From Kaistia sp. 32K (GTDB taxonomy: Bacteria > Pseudomonadota > Alphaproteobacteria > Rhizobiales > Kaistiaceae): a stretch of DNA of 64,000 nucleotides. This document shows, piece after piece, positions 9,555-19,020 of the stretch (its first letter is position 1; each line of letters starts with the position of its first letter). A program made the translations under genes and the position numbers. The stretch is from assembly GCF_016629525.1 (NCBI RefSeq), contig NZ_AP024269.1:2294001-2358000 (forward strand), in the 5' to 3' direction. Below the pieces are notes generated by a model that did no database searches, was not told the origin of the DNA, and saw only the letters and a list, made by a program, of their open reading frames with translations.

Positions 9555-9860
9555 GCCCATTCCCCCCTCGTGATCCAGGCCCCGGTTCCCGTATCCGCGA
9601 GAGGATTTTCCGGGGCGGGGAAGCTCGGTTCAGCCTAGGTCGACCCCGTCTCTGACACTGCCTGGCCGTTGGGGGACGGCTCTACTCCTTCGGTCTGTAT
9701 CCAAACGCATCCCTACGCCGAGATCGGGTCTCGACTGGCCGCAAGGCGTAGGGCGTTCGCCGGAGGGCGGAGCCTGAGGAACGAGAGCTTGCCACTACAA
9801 TCCCCGCGATCGGCTTCGCCCTGCGATCGAGGAGCACAGGCGTCATGGACAACCAGCGAC
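9555..9860. promoter_or_regulatory. Divergent intergenic region between the epimerase and flippase genes
   Basis: This 306-base gap must hold promoters for both the epimerase operon (minus) and the flippase gene (plus). No convincing -35/-10 pair was found by eye. It contains one short candidate frame: an ATG at 9845 preceded by GAGGAG, ending in TGA at 9866-9868, which overlaps the flippase start and could be a seven-residue leader. Nothing else is supported. Confidence 0.35.
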
Positions 9861-11312
9861 ATGGATGATCTGCGGCACAGGACGATCCGGAGCGGCATGG
9901 CCAAGCTGCTCGGACAGGGTGTGAGCGTCCTGATGCGACTGGCCTTCATGGTGGTGCTCGCGCGACTGCTCGATCCGAGCGAGTTCGGCCTGGTCGCGAT
10001 GGCGACGGCGATCACCGGCATGATGGCGATGTTCGCTTCCGCGGGACTGTCGACCGCGGCGGTGCAGGCGCGGACGATCTCTGTCGTTCAGATGTCGACG
10101 CTGTTCTGGGTCAACATGCTGATCGGCACCCTGTTCGCCGCGCTCTGTTGCCTGCTCGCTCCGGTCCTGGTCGCCTTCTATGACGAGCCAAGGCTCTTCT
10201 GGCTGACGATCCTGCTCGCGCCGGGCTTCATCCTGGGCGCCGCCAGCGTGCAGCACCTGGCCATCCTGCAACGCGAGATGCGCTACGGGGCCCTCGCCAT
10301 AGTCGAGTTTTCCGGGCAGCTCCTTGGCCTGGCCTGCGGTGTCGCCATCGCGCTGGCCGGCTACCGCTACTGGGCGCTGGTCGGGGCGACCTTCTTCACC
10401 CAGCTCGGCACCACCACGGGCATGTGGGTCGCGACGCGCTGGCTGCCGAGCCGGCGCTTCAGCTTCGCGGAAGTCGTGCCGATGCTCCGGGTCGGCGGCA
10501 CCGTCACCTTCAACACCATCGTGGCCTATATCGGCTTCAATCTCGAGAAGGTGCTGGTCGGGCGCTTCTGGGGCGCCGAGGCGCTCGGCAATTACGGACG
10601 CGCCTATCAGCTGATCTCGGTGCCGATCGACAATCTGAGTAACGCTGTCGGCGGCGTCGCCTTCTCGGCGCTCGCCCGGCTGCAGGACGAGCCAGCGCGG
10701 CTCAGGGCCTATTTTCTCAAGGGCTATGCGCTGCTCGCCTCGATGTCGGTGCCGCTGACCCTGTTCCTGTGCCTGTTCGCCGAGCCGATCTTCCTCGTTC
10801 TGTTCGGTCCCAGATGGATGGAAGCCGCCATCATCTTCCGCCTGCTGACACCGACGGTCCTGGTCTTCAGCCTGATCAACCCATTCGGCTGGCTGCTGCT
10901 GGCGATCGGCCGACAGGATCGCAACCTGCGGATCACTTTCGTGGTGGCGATCGTCGTGGTGGTCGCGTGCAGTATCGGCCTGCCATTCGGGCCGCGAGGC
11001 GTGGCGACGGCCTATTCGATTGCGATGGTGGTCTGGTTCGTGCCGCACATCGTCTGGAGCACGCATGGCGGCCCGATCTCCCCGCGCGACATCCTGCCGG
11101 CCATCAGCCGATCCTTCCTGGCCGGCCTGATCGCCGGCGGCGCGGCGTGCCTGTTCGACCGGACCGAAGGCGTGGGGTTCCCTCCGCTCGCGCAGGTCCT
11201 GCTCGGGGCGAGCGTCATGCTGCTCATCTACGCCGTGATGATCCTCGGCGTCTTTGGGCAGGCCCGCTTCTATGCCGATCTGTTCAGGGGAATGCGCCGC
11301 GCCACCACCTGA
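9861..11312 (+). CDS. Wzx-like lipopolysaccharide/exopolysaccharide flippase (PST family)
   Basis: A 483-residue membrane protein with about 12-14 predicted membrane segments and a conserved N-terminus (SGMAKLLGQGVSVLMRLAFMV, then LLDPSEFGLVAMATAI) typical of polysaccharide-transporter family flippases such as WzxC. It should move undecaprenyl-linked repeat units from the cytoplasmic to the periplasmic face, where the Wzy-like protein can polymerise them. The long open frame begins at 9669, but similarity and hydrophobicity begin at the ATG at 9861. That ATG has a poor ribosome-binding site, while a mini-ORF with a better one ends just inside it, which would allow coupling. Start site is moderately certain; family is clear. 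Confidence 0.85.
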   Translation: MDDLRHRTIRSGMAKLLGQGVSVLMRLAFMVVLARLLDPSEFGLVAMATAITGMMAMFASAGLSTAAVQARTISVVQMSTLFWVNMLIGTLFAALCCLLAPVLVAFYDEPRLFWLTILLAPGFILGAASVQHLAILQREMRYGALAIVEFSGQLLGLACGVAIALAGYRYWALVGATFFTQLGTTTGMWVATRWLPSRRFSFAEVVPMLRVGGTVTFNTIVAYIGFNLEKVLVGRFWGAEALGNYGRAYQLISVPIDNLSNAVGGVAFSALARLQDEPARLRAYFLKGYALLASMSVPLTLFLCLFAEPIFLVLFGPRWMEAAIIFRLLTPTVLVFSLINPFGWLLLAIGRQDRNLRITFVVAIVVVVACSIGLPFGPRGVATAYSIAMVVWFVPHIVWSTHGGPISPRDILPAISRSFLAGLIAGGAACLFDRTEGVGFPPLAQVLLGASVMLLIYAVMILGVFGQARFYADLFRGMRRATT

Positions 11313-11432
11313 CGGCAGAGTCCGCGCGATGGACAGGAGCCAAAGCCTCCTCGTCGCCGCTGGAGCCGGGTGTGGCCAGCAGCTCGGCCATTCGGACGGG
11401 CAGGGACGGCAGATCCGGAATGGCGAGGATGC

Positions 11433-12401
11433 TCACGCCACTGCGGCGCATTCGGCGAGCCACGCCTCATACGTCGCCTCGATGCCATCCCGGAGCGGGA
11501 TGGAGGGCTGCCAGCCCAAGTCGCGCATCCGGCCGATATCCATGACCTTGCGCGGCATGCCGTCCGGGCGGCTGGGGTCGGTGGTGATGACGCCCCGATA
11601 GCCGACGATATCGGCGATCATTTCGGCGAGGGCCCGGATCGAGATTTCCTTGCCCGACCCGACATTGATGAACTGCCTGGCCTCATACCGCTTCAGGAGC
11701 AGCACGCAGGCATCCGCCAGATCGCTGACATGCAGGAATTCGCGCGACGGCCGGCCGGATCCCCAGATGGCGACGCTCGCAAGATTGTCGACCTTGGCAA
11801 GGTGGATCCGACGGATCAGCGCCGCCAGGACGTGGGAATTCTCCGGATCGTAGTTGTCGTTCGGCCCGTAAAGATTGGGCGGCACGGCGGCGATGAACCG
11901 GCAGCCATATTCGCGGTGATAGCTCTCGGCGAGCTTCAGGCCCGCGATCTTGGCGATCGCATAGGGTTCGTTGGTGGGTTCCAGCGCCCCGGTGAGGAGA
12001 TCCGCCTCGCGGATCGGCTGCTGCGCGTCGCGCGGATACATGCAACTCGAGCCGAGGAAGAGCAGCTTCGTCACACCGGTCCGGCGCGCACCTTCGATGA
12101 TGTTCGAGGCAATCGCCAGATTGTCATAGAGAAACGGCCCCGGATGCGCCGAATTGGCGGCGATCCCCCCGACCCGCGCCGCCGCAATGACGATGGCGTC
12201 GGGCGCCACGGCATTGATCCAGGCTTCCGTCGCCGACTGCCGTCGCAGGTCCAGCTCGTCGCTCGTGACCGTGAGGATTTCGCACGGCTCGCGGCGGAGC
12301 CGTCGCACGATGGCGGAGCCCACCATGCCGCGATGCCCGGCTACCCAGATGCGCTTGCCCGCCAGGGAGAAGGTGTCGAGGATATCAGGCGCTGCGGTCA
12401 T
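11433..12401 (-). CDS. fcl: GDP-L-fucose synthase
   Basis: A 322-residue extended SDR, the usual length for Fcl (WcaG), which epimerises and reduces GDP-4-keto-6-deoxymannose to GDP-L-fucose using NADPH. Visible motifs are [10 protein letters not shown] (cofactor), FLGSSCMYP (catalytic Ser/Cys), [13 protein letters not shown] (Tyr and Lys) and [14 protein letters not shown] (substrate). ATG 12401 lies inside the end of gmd, overlapping by 17 bases, with GGGAGG upstream; the longer open frame to 12455 is not needed. With gmd it forms a complete GDP-mannose to GDP-L-fucose branch, so the surface polymer very likely contains L-fucose or a derivative. Confidence 0.93.
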   Translation of the reverse strand: MTAAPDILDTFSLAGKRIWVAGHRGMVGSAIVRRLRREPCEILTVTSDELDLRRQSATEAWINAVAPDAIVIAAARVGGIAANSAHPGPFLYDNLAIASNIIEGARRTGVTKLLFLGSSCMYPRDAQQPIREADLLTGALEPTNEPYAIAKIAGLKLAESYHREYGCRFIAAVPPNLYGPNDNYDPENSHVLAALIRRIHLAKVDNLASVAIWGSGRPSREFLHVSDLADACVLLLKRYEARQFINVGSGKEISIRALAEMIADIVGYRGVITTDPSRPDGMPRKVMDIGRMRDLGWQPSIPLRDGIEATYEAWLAECAAVA

Positions 12402-13455
12402 TGCGGCCGGCCTCCCGAAGCACGCTGCTGAGATCCGCCCGAACCATGTCGGCAACCAGCTCCGGGAACGACACCGTGTGGCTCCAGCCGAGCTGGTCGC
12501 GCGCCTTGCCCGGATCGCCGAGCAGGAGGTCCACTTCGGTCGGGCGGAAGTAGCGCGGGTCGATCTCGATCAGTGTCGCGCCGCTGCGGGCGTCATGCCC
12601 CTTTTCGGTCGCCCCGCGACCGGACCATTCGATCGCCCGGCCGACCTCGCCAAAGGCGCGCTCGACGAACTCGCGCACCGTGTGGGTTTCGCCCGTCGCC
12701 AGAACGAAATCATCGGGCTGGCGGTGCTGCACGATGCGCCACATGCCTTCCACATAGTCGCGGGCATGGCCCCAGTCCCGGCGGGCGTCGAGATTGCCGA
12801 GATGGATCGTCTGCTGCAGTCCGAGCTCGATGGCGGCGACGCCGCGCGTGATCTTGCGCGTCACGAAGGTTTCGCCGCGCAGCGGGCTCTCGTGGTTGAA
12901 GAGAATGCCGTTCGAGGCGTGAATGCCATAAGCCTCGCGGTAGTTGACCGTGATCCAGTAGGCGTAGAGCTTCGCGGCGGCGTAGGGACTGCGCGGCGAG
13001 AACGGCGTCGTCTCGCATTGCGGCGCGACCCGGCTGCCGCCGAAGAGCTCGGATGTCGAGGCCTGGTAGAAGCGGCACTTCTCCGAGAGGCCGGCGATGC
13101 GGAGCGCCTCGAGCAACCGGAGTGTCCCGAGCGCATCGGCGTTCGCCGTATATTCCGGCGTCTCGAAGCTGACCTGGACATGGCTCTGGGCGCCGAGATT
13201 GTAGATCTCGTCCGGCTCGACCTCGTGGATGATCCGGCAAAGATTGGTCGCGTCCGTCAGTTCGCCATAGTGGAGGTGAAACCGGACATTCTCGCCATGC
13301 GGATCCTGGTAGAGATGATCGACGCGCTGCGTGTTGAAGGATGACGAGCGCCGCTTGATGCCGTGCACCTCATAGCCTTTGCCGAGCAGCAGTTCGGCCA
13401 GATACGCGCCATCCTGTCCGGTCACGCCGACGATCAAGGCTCTCTTGCCAGGCAT
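12385..13455 (-). CDS. gmd: GDP-mannose 4,6-dehydratase
   Basis: A 356-residue protein closely matching Gmd, which converts GDP-D-mannose to GDP-4-keto-6-deoxy-D-mannose. [16 protein letters not shown] is the NAD-binding motif, [16 protein letters not shown] the family-specific NADPH/GDP loop, ASTSELFG holds the catalytic Thr/Glu region and [12 protein letters not shown] the Tyr-x-x-x-Lys pair. ATG 13455 has GGAG eight bases upstream. It is the first gene of a two-gene operon with fcl. A 286-base gap on its upstream side separates it from the divergent GT4 gene and should contain its promoter. Confidence 0.95.
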   Translation of the reverse strand: MPGKRALIVGVTGQDGAYLAELLLGKGYEVHGIKRRSSSFNTQRVDHLYQDPHGENVRFHLHYGELTDATNLCRIIHEVEPDEIYNLGAQSHVQVSFETPEYTANADALGTLRLLEALRIAGLSEKCRFYQASTSELFGGSRVAPQCETTPFSPRSPYAAAKLYAYWITVNYREAYGIHASNGILFNHESPLRGETFVTRKITRGVAAIELGLQQTIHLGNLDARRDWGHARDYVEGMWRIVQHRQPDDFVLATGETHTVREFVERAFGEVGRAIEWSGRGATEKGHDARSGATLIEIDPRYFRPTEVDLLLGDPGKARDQLGWSHTVSFPELVADMVRADLSSVLREAGRNDRSA

Positions 13456-13741
13456 GGTGCTCGCTCCGTGTCCTCAAGAACCGGAGTATACGAAGGCGCT
13501 ACCCACGCGCCCTCCTGTCTGATCGGAGTAGGCGCCGCAACGCGGCCCAACCACTTGCGCGCGATGACCTCTCGCGGGTGTCGACGAAAGAGGTATGCGC
13601 GCCCGTGCCCCGTTTCCGCCTACCTCGAAGGGAGGTGTGTTCCCCGTCCGCGGAGCCATGGCTCGTGCGATTGCAGGCCTTGTCCGGCCGTTCGACGCGG
13701 TGAAAGTCTGCCTCTGGTCATTCACGGCAGAGGTCAAATCG

Positions 13742-15007
13742 ATGCGCATCGTGCTGGTGAACCGCTATTTCCATCCGGATGAATCGGCGACCAGCCGCAT
13801 GGTCTCCAGCCTGGCCTTCGGCCTCGCGGCACAGGGCATCGAGGTGCATGTGCTGGCCAGCCGGTTCCGCCACGACGACCCCGACTCCGCATTGCCGCGG
13901 CTATCCTCCATCCACGCGGTTCGCGTGCACCGGCTGGCGGCGACCCATTTCGGCAGGAGCGGGCTCGCCGGTCGCGCGTCCGACTATCTGAGCTTCCACG
14001 CCGCCGTCGCGTCCTGGTGCCTTCGCCATATCCACCGCGACGACATCGTCATCGCCTGCACGGATCCGCCGCTGCTGTCGGTCACCCTCGCGGCCGTCCT
14101 GGCCGGGCGGGGCGCCCGGCTGGTCACGTGGCTGCATGACATCTTTCCCGAGGTCGCAATCGAGCTTGGCGTCGTCGGCAAGGGCGGCCCGCTCGCCCGG
14201 CTGACGCTCGCGCTGCGCGACGGGTCGCTATGCCGGGCCCACTGCAATGTGGTGCCCACCGACGCCATGGCGCGCGCGCTGCGCGCCCGCGACATCGCGC
14301 CGGACACAACCGCCGTCATTCCCTATTGGTCGGAGGAGGAGATTGTTCCGATCGAGGCGGGCCAGAACCGGCTGCGGTGCGAATGGGGCCTCGGCGAGGG
14401 GTTCGTCGTCGGTTATTCCGGCAATTTCGGACGCGCGCACGAGTTCGGCACCCTGCTCGACGCTGCAGAGCATCTCCGGGAGGATCCAGGAATTCGCTTC
14501 CTGCTGATCGGCGGCGGCTTCGCCCGCAAAAGCATCGAGGCTGAAATCGCGAGGCGACGGCTCGGCAACATCGAGCTACGACCGCTGCAGCCACGGGATC
14601 GCCTGTCGGAAAGCCTCGGCATCGCCGACGTCCACCTGATCTCCCTGCTGCCGAAGCTCGAGCCCTATGTCGTGCCGAGCAAGCTCTACGGCATCCTGGC
14701 GGCGGGACGTCCCGCGATCTTCATCGGCGCAGGCGATGGCGAAGTCGCCTCCGCCCTTCGGCGGCACGACTGCGGCGAGACGGTGCCGATCGGCGCCGGC
14801 GAGTTGTTGGCCAACCGGATCCGAGCCCTTCGCGACGACCCGGCGCTTCGCTCGGCGCGCTGCGAGAGGGCGCGCCTTGCGTTCGAGACGACGCATGGCA
14901 GGGAGCGGGGCGTGGCGGAATGGACTGCGCTGCTTCGCGGCGTAGAGGCGGGACGGTCCTCGGAGGTGGTCTACTCGGCAGCTTCGGGTGACGCCGCCAA
15001 CGAATGA
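13742..15007 (+). CDS. Glycosyltransferase family 4 (WbuB-like)
   Basis: A 421-residue GT-B enzyme. MRIVLVNRYFHPDESATSRM opens the first domain, WLHDIFPEVA resembles the WbuB group motif, VGYSGNFGRAHEF starts the second domain, and VPSKLYGILAAGRPAIF is the donor-phosphate loop characteristic of WbuB-type transferases, some of which use fucosamine-type donors. ATG 13742 has AGAGG eight bases upstream, and the N-terminal extension in the open frame (from 13595) shows no homology features. Being next to gmd-fcl, a GDP-fucose donor is possible but not demonstrated. Its 3' end overlaps the convergent WecA-like gene by 37 bases. Confidence 0.85.
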   Translation: MRIVLVNRYFHPDESATSRMVSSLAFGLAAQGIEVHVLASRFRHDDPDSALPRLSSIHAVRVHRLAATHFGRSGLAGRASDYLSFHAAVASWCLRHIHRDDIVIACTDPPLLSVTLAAVLAGRGARLVTWLHDIFPEVAIELGVVGKGGPLARLTLALRDGSLCRAHCNVVPTDAMARALRARDIAPDTTAVIPYWSEEEIVPIEAGQNRLRCEWGLGEGFVVGYSGNFGRAHEFGTLLDAAEHLREDPGIRFLLIGGGFARKSIEAEIARRRLGNIELRPLQPRDRLSESLGIADVHLISLLPKLEPYVVPSKLYGILAAGRPAIFIGAGDGEVASALRRHDCGETVPIGAGELLANRIRALRDDPALRSARCERARLAFETTHGRERGVAEWTALLRGVEAGRSSEVVYSAASGDAANE

Positions 15008-16089
15008 TCGACGGCGGCCAGGCCGCCTCGATGGCCAAAGCGGACGAAGGCGCTGTGCGCCAGAGCGGGCAGGGCTAGGCCCCCGAGCATCCAATAGGCC
15101 GGCCAATCCAGGAGAATGCCCGCCAGCCCGACGGCCGCGAGCAGCGCGGAGACCGCAACGAGGGTGGCCGTCGCGCGGGCGGGCGAGAGACCGTGATCGA
15201 CCAGAAGATGGTGCAGATGAGCGCGGTCCGCCGCCATCGGGCTACGCCCGGCGATCGAGCGGCGAACCATCAGGCTCAGCGTATCGATCACCGGTAGCGC
15301 CACCAGCCACAACAGGGCCGGGAACAGCGCGTGTACCTCGGCCTCCGCACGGGATGACCCGGGGATAGAGGACAGGCTGACGATGAAGGCGGCGATGGCG
15401 CCGCCGAGCATCAGGCTGCCCGCATCGCCCATGAACACGGTCGCGCGGGCGCGCCAGGGGCTGCGCATGTTGAAGACGAGAAAGCCGAGGACGACGGCCA
15501 GCAGCAGGAGGCTTCCCTCGGCGATCGCGGGACGGTCCGTCGCCATCGCGGCAAGGGCAATTCCGCCCAGCGCGATCGCCGCCACGCCGCCCGCCAGCCC
15601 ATCCAGCCCATCGATCATGTTGAAGGCGTTGGTCACGCCGACGAGGAAGAGAAACGCCACGAGAAGCGTGATCCAGCCCGGCAGCGCTCCTGCAAGGGGG
15701 AGGGCAAGCATCATCGTCGTGCCCGTGGCCACGCCCCATCCTCCGAGCAGAACCGCGGCGGCGAGGCCCTGCACGACGAGCCGCATACCGGCGCCGATAT
15801 TATGGAGATCATCCACGAGCCCGATACCGGCCAGCATCGCCAAGGCCACCGTCAACACCAGCAACTCGGCGGCGGGCGGCGCGGATGCCTGCAGCGATCG
15901 CAGCAGGATGACCGACGCGAAGGCAATGAACATCGCGAGCCCGCCGCAGAGCGGAACGAGCCCGACATGAACCTTGCGCGCCGAGGGTCGGTCGACCAGG
16001 CCAAGCCGTGGCGACAGGCGGCGCAGCGCCGCCACCATGGCGACCGACAGCAGGAAGGCAAAGGCAAGAAGAGGGGCACCGATCGACAT
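14971..16089 (-). CDS. WecA-like undecaprenyl-phosphate sugar-1-phosphate transferase
   Basis: A 372-residue polytopic protein (about 10-11 segments) of the MraY/WecA family, which starts lipid-linked glycan synthesis by moving a HexNAc-1-phosphate from UDP-sugar to undecaprenyl phosphate. Signatures in order are PSARKVHVGLVPLCGG, GLVDDLHNIG (metal-binding Asp pair), NAFNMIDGLDGLAGG, VFMGDAGSLMLGG and HLHHLL near the C-terminus, which fits the WecA/WbpL side of the family. ATG 16089 has GGAGA seven bases upstream; the open frame to 16734 is an overlong extension. It ends tail-to-tail with the GT4 gene. This is the likely initiating enzyme of the locus. Confidence 0.9.
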   Translation of the reverse strand: MSIGAPLLAFAFLLSVAMVAALRRLSPRLGLVDRPSARKVHVGLVPLCGGLAMFIAFASVILLRSLQASAPPAAELLVLTVALAMLAGIGLVDDLHNIGAGMRLVVQGLAAAVLLGGWGVATGTTMMLALPLAGALPGWITLLVAFLFLVGVTNAFNMIDGLDGLAGGVAAIALGGIALAAMATDRPAIAEGSLLLLAVVLGFLVFNMRSPWRARATVFMGDAGSLMLGGAIAAFIVSLSSIPGSSRAEAEVHALFPALLWLVALPVIDTLSLMVRRSIAGRSPMAADRAHLHHLLVDHGLSPARATATLVAVSALLAAVGLAGILLDWPAYWMLGGLALPALAHSAFVRFGHRGGLAAVDHSLAASPEAAE

Positions 16090-16404
16090 GAGCCGGTCTC
16101 CGCATCGCGCCGCACGAGGGGCAGGCCGACGCGCGAGGCCGGATGGCAGATGTCGCGGCGGCTGGAGCACGATAGGGCGGCCAAGGCGGCGCGACCGATT
16201 CAGCAATAGGAGGGAAGAGACGCCTAGCGAGGGGCTCGGCATCCTGCCGGCCATACGCCTTTCGGAGGACGCCATCCGGGCGAACTCCGCCGTTTCAAGC
16301 CCAACTGGTGCCAAGCCGGGATTGATAGCAGACTGAGACTGCCGAGCGTCAGCAGGAAAGCCTAGGTGGCGCGTGGCCGAAGAACCGAGGGGGAGGAACC
16401 CAGC
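16090..16404. other. Intergenic region, no gene seen
   Basis: About 315 bases between the divergent WecA-like gene and the tautomerase gene. It should carry both promoters. No recognisable -35/-10 pair, RNA gene or convincing small ORF was found; the open frames across it are continuations of shadow frames. Confidence 0.4.
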
Positions 16405-16611
16405 ATGCCGTTCGTCAACATTCGTCTCGTCAAGGAAGTCATCGCCAGCGACCCGGAGGGGAAGAAGGCCGCGATCGCCGCCAAGGTGACCGAGGCCATC
16501 CGGGACGCCACCGGACTGGGCGACGAAGATGTCTGGGTGGTGTTCGAGGAAGTCCTGGCGCGAGACTGGTATCTCGGCCCGACCAATGTCGAAACCCGAC
16601 GAAAGGGCTGA
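16405..16611 (+). CDS. 4-oxalocrotonate tautomerase family protein
   Basis: A 68-residue protein starting MPFVNIRLVKE. In this family the initiator Met is removed and Pro-1 becomes the catalytic base for keto-enol tautomerisation; Pro is present here. Length and the beta-alpha-beta pattern fit a single tautomerase subunit that assembles as an oligomer. ATG 16405 has GGAGGAA seven bases upstream, deciding the start over an upstream in-frame codon at 16366. It stands alone, so the substrate is unknown; many relatives have no known metabolic role. Confidence 0.85.
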   Translation: MPFVNIRLVKEVIASDPEGKKAAIAAKVTEAIRDATGLGDEDVWVVFEEVLARDWYLGPTNVETRRKG

Positions 16612-16739
16612 TCGACGCGCCGAAGGCGTTTGGGAAGCGGAGCGCGGCACGCGCCAAAAGCGCGAGCCGGATAGGGCGCGGGATCCTTGCATCGCTCCGT
16701 GAACGAGGAAAGGATCCCGGACTCGGGTAGGCAAGCAGG

Positions 16740-16760
16740 CGGCGGTCGCGGAGACCGCCG
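16740..16760 (-). terminator. Hairpin just past the choloylglycine-hydrolase-family gene
   Basis: A perfect 8-bp stem (CGGCGGTC / GACCGCCG) with a 5-base loop lies four bases downstream of the stop codon at 16765. No run of T follows on the minus strand, so a rho-independent role is only probable. Confidence 0.4.
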
Positions 16761-16764
16761 TGGC

Positions 16765-17859
16765 TTACTCCGGCTTGGCCGGCAGGAAGGCGAACGGCTT
16801 GGCCGGCTTGAACTCGCCGGAAACCTCGCCGGAGAAGACTTCGCCGTGCTGGATGGTCAGCTTCTTGACAGGAGCGCCCGGCTTCAAGTCCAGCTTGGCC
16901 AGCGACACCCAGAACGTGTTCGGGCGCGTGGCGCTATCGAAGTAATAGATCAGGTTCTTCTGGTCGGAGATCGAACGCCAGATCGTCGACGAGATGTTCG
17001 GCTGATCCGGCGTCGTGATCCCCAGCGGAACGCTGACGGCGCGCTGGACGCCGAGGACGCTCGCGACAGCCTGATACTGGAAGGACTGCCCGGGAACGCC
17101 CTCGATGTAGTTCGGGTCCTTCTGCTTCGGGATCGCGTCAAGCAGGAAGGAGGCGCGGGCGAACCGGTCGGCGGCACGGTTGGTGCCGGGGAGGAACTTC
17201 AGGCCCCCGATTTCCTTCCAGTAGCTGTTGAGGGCCAGCTGCTCGGAATAGATCGGCGAATTGGTCATCACGGCAAAGTCCTTGCCGTGATGGATCTGAA
17301 GCTTGCCTTCGACATATTCGAAGATGGCGGAATCGCCCGTCGAGTCCGAGATCGCCAGATGCAGCGAGGCCGGGGCGCCGTTCGGCAGCGTCGGCGCGAG
17401 CAGGTTGAACGGCTCGGCGCGCAGATGCTCGACCGCCTCGTTGACGGTGGCGAAATTGTCGAGCGTGTATTGTGCCCAGAGCGAGATCGACAAGTAGGGG
17501 CGTCCGTCAACCGGCTTGCTGTACTGCGATTCCGCCAGATAGAGGATGTTGGCGACGAGACCCTTCTCGTTCATGCCATCGGTCGAGCCGGCCTCGTATC
17601 CAGAGGTGATGACGCTGCCATACTTGGCGGTCCAGCGGATCGACTTCGGTCCGGAAGCGCCGTCCCGCTCGATCCCGGCCGGAAAGGCCCAGAGATTGGA
17701 GGCCATATCCTCCTTCCAGTCCATGTTCCGGCCCGTGATGACGGTCTGGTCGGCCCCGACATAGAGCGTGCGGGTGCAGGCATCGGCGAAATCGGCCATG
17801 GAGGGGATCAACACGGCGGCTGACAGCGCAAGGGCGACGGAACGCGGCGCACGCTTCAT
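16765..17859 (-). CDS. Choloylglycine hydrolase family (linear amide C-N hydrolase), secreted
   Basis: A 364-residue Ntn-hydrolase of the conjugated bile acid hydrolase / penicillin V acylase family. A signal peptide (MKRAPRSVALALSAAVLIPS...) ends at ADA, exposing Cys-28 as the N-terminal nucleophile (CTRTLYVG). Further expected active-site elements are visible: ITGRNMDW (Arg and Asp), VANILYL and MTNSPIY (Asn), and NRAADRFARA (Arg). Maturation is therefore likely coupled to export, giving a periplasmic or outer-surface enzyme. Substrate may be an acyl-homoserine lactone, penicillin V-like amide or bile salt; sequence alone cannot tell. The next gene upstream on the same strand is an outer-membrane barrel protein, 52 bases away. 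Confidence 0.86.
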   Translation of the reverse strand: MKRAPRSVALALSAAVLIPSMADFADACTRTLYVGADQTVITGRNMDWKEDMASNLWAFPAGIERDGASGPKSIRWTAKYGSVITSGYEAGSTDGMNEKGLVANILYLAESQYSKPVDGRPYLSISLWAQYTLDNFATVNEAVEHLRAEPFNLLAPTLPNGAPASLHLAISDSTGDSAIFEYVEGKLQIHHGKDFAVMTNSPIYSEQLALNSYWKEIGGLKFLPGTNRAADRFARASFLLDAIPKQKDPNYIEGVPGQSFQYQAVASVLGVQRAVSVPLGITTPDQPNISSTIWRSISDQKNLIYYFDSATRPNTFWVSLAKLDLKPGAPVKKLTIQHGEVFSGEVSGEFKPAKPFAFLPAKPE

Positions 17860-17911
17860 GATTCAGGCTCCTGATAGCTGCTCGAAAAGCGAATAGGACG
17901 CGGGATGCGCG

Positions 17912-18751
17912 TCAGAACTTGATGATTCCGCCGATGACCGGCCCCTGCAGGACCTGGTCGTAGACGAACGACCCCTTCTCGTAGTCGATCCCCTGCGCGC
18001 GATAGCCCGCCGTGGCCGAAAAGCGATCGTTGAACTTGTAGCCGATCGACCCCAGCACGTCCCAGTTGAAATCGGAAGCGCCGCCACCGGCCATCGCCCA
18101 GCCGCTCAGGAAAACCGAGTCGGTGAGGGAATATTGTCCCTTCACGCCGACGACCGCGTCCACCCAGGTCGCCGTGTGCTCGCGATCGAGACCGCGATCG
18201 CCGGCCTGCGCCTCAAACGACGTTTCGATCGACCAGAGGCGCGCACCGGCGAGCACATCAAGATTGCCGCGGCTGGTCTGGACGACGGAATAGGCGACCG
18301 CGGGCGTCCATTGCAGGATCTCCGTCCCGACAGCGACGTCCAGGCGCCCCTTGGGCGAACTGCCGTCGGCCGAAAGCTTCATGTAGAGCAGGTCGGAAAA
18401 GATGCTGAACCGGTCATATTTCGCCTCGACGGTCCCCATCGCGGCGAAATCGAGATTGCTCAGGAGCTTCGAGAAGTCGCTGTCGAAGTGGGCCTGCCTC
18501 TGACCGTATTTCACGTCGCCGGACATCGACGACATCCAGACATAGGGAGCGACGGTGAAGGTCCATCCGGAACCGGCGGGCGCAGCCTCCACGACCGGCT
18601 CTTCCGGCGCGACGATGTCCGCCGCGAAGGCCGGCGCCGCGTAGCCGAGCGCGATCGCCATGCCGAGCAGGCTCCCCGCAAGCCTCGCGGGCGCCCGAAG
18701 CCCGTTCTCGCGAGGGGCGGGTACATCAGACGCAATCAAGCCATACGGCAT
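17912..18751 (-). CDS. Outer-membrane beta-barrel protein
   Basis: A 279-residue exported protein. After a charged N-terminus, a hydrophobic stretch (LAGSLLGMAIALGYAAPAFA) forms a signal peptide. The mature part has alternating hydrophobic/aromatic strands (WTFTVAPYVWMSS, FSIFSDLLYMKLS, AVAYSVVQ, YSLTDSVFLSGW) and ends in IIKF, with the terminal Phe typical of barrels recognised by the Bam machinery. It resembles the uncharacterised OmpA/OmpW-like barrels common in Hyphomicrobiales. The start at 18751 has no clear ribosome-binding site, so a start nearer the signal peptide is possible. Co-transcription with the downstream amide hydrolase is plausible. Confidence 0.75.
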   Translation of the reverse strand: MPYGLIASDVPAPRENGLRAPARLAGSLLGMAIALGYAAPAFAADIVAPEEPVVEAAPAGSGWTFTVAPYVWMSSMSGDVKYGQRQAHFDSDFSKLLSNLDFAAMGTVEAKYDRFSIFSDLLYMKLSADGSSPKGRLDVAVGTEILQWTPAVAYSVVQTSRGNLDVLAGARLWSIETSFEAQAGDRGLDREHTATWVDAVVGVKGQYSLTDSVFLSGWAMAGGGASDFNWDVLGSIGYKFNDRFSATAGYRAQGIDYEKGSFVYDQVLQGPVIGGIIKF

Positions 18752-18979
18752 CGTGTTCGCTCACTGTCGACGAGAACCATGTCGGGGCGCGAAGTGGGCC
18801 GGATCCGGCCACTCCAGCACCAGCCGCAATCCGCGAGCGGATGCGCGGCCGCTGCCGGCTCCCCGCCTGACTGATACCGGCTCCGCGCATGGCGCGTCAA
18901 CGCGCACGGCCCGATATTGGTACCGCCGCCAAATTACATGCTGAACTTATTATTTGACGTCGAACTTCGCCCGCCGATG

Positions 18980-19002
18980 GCCCGCGCCGTCCAGGCGCGG
19001 GC
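18980..19002 (-). terminator. GC-rich hairpin after the transporter/amidohydrolase operon
   Basis: A perfect 9-bp inverted repeat (GCCCGCGCC / GGCGCGGGC, 5-base loop) lies 18 bases past the DUF4432 stop. It lacks a T-tract but is placed where the minus-strand operon should end. Confidence 0.45.
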
Positions 19003-19020
19003 AACGCTGTCAGGCGGCGC

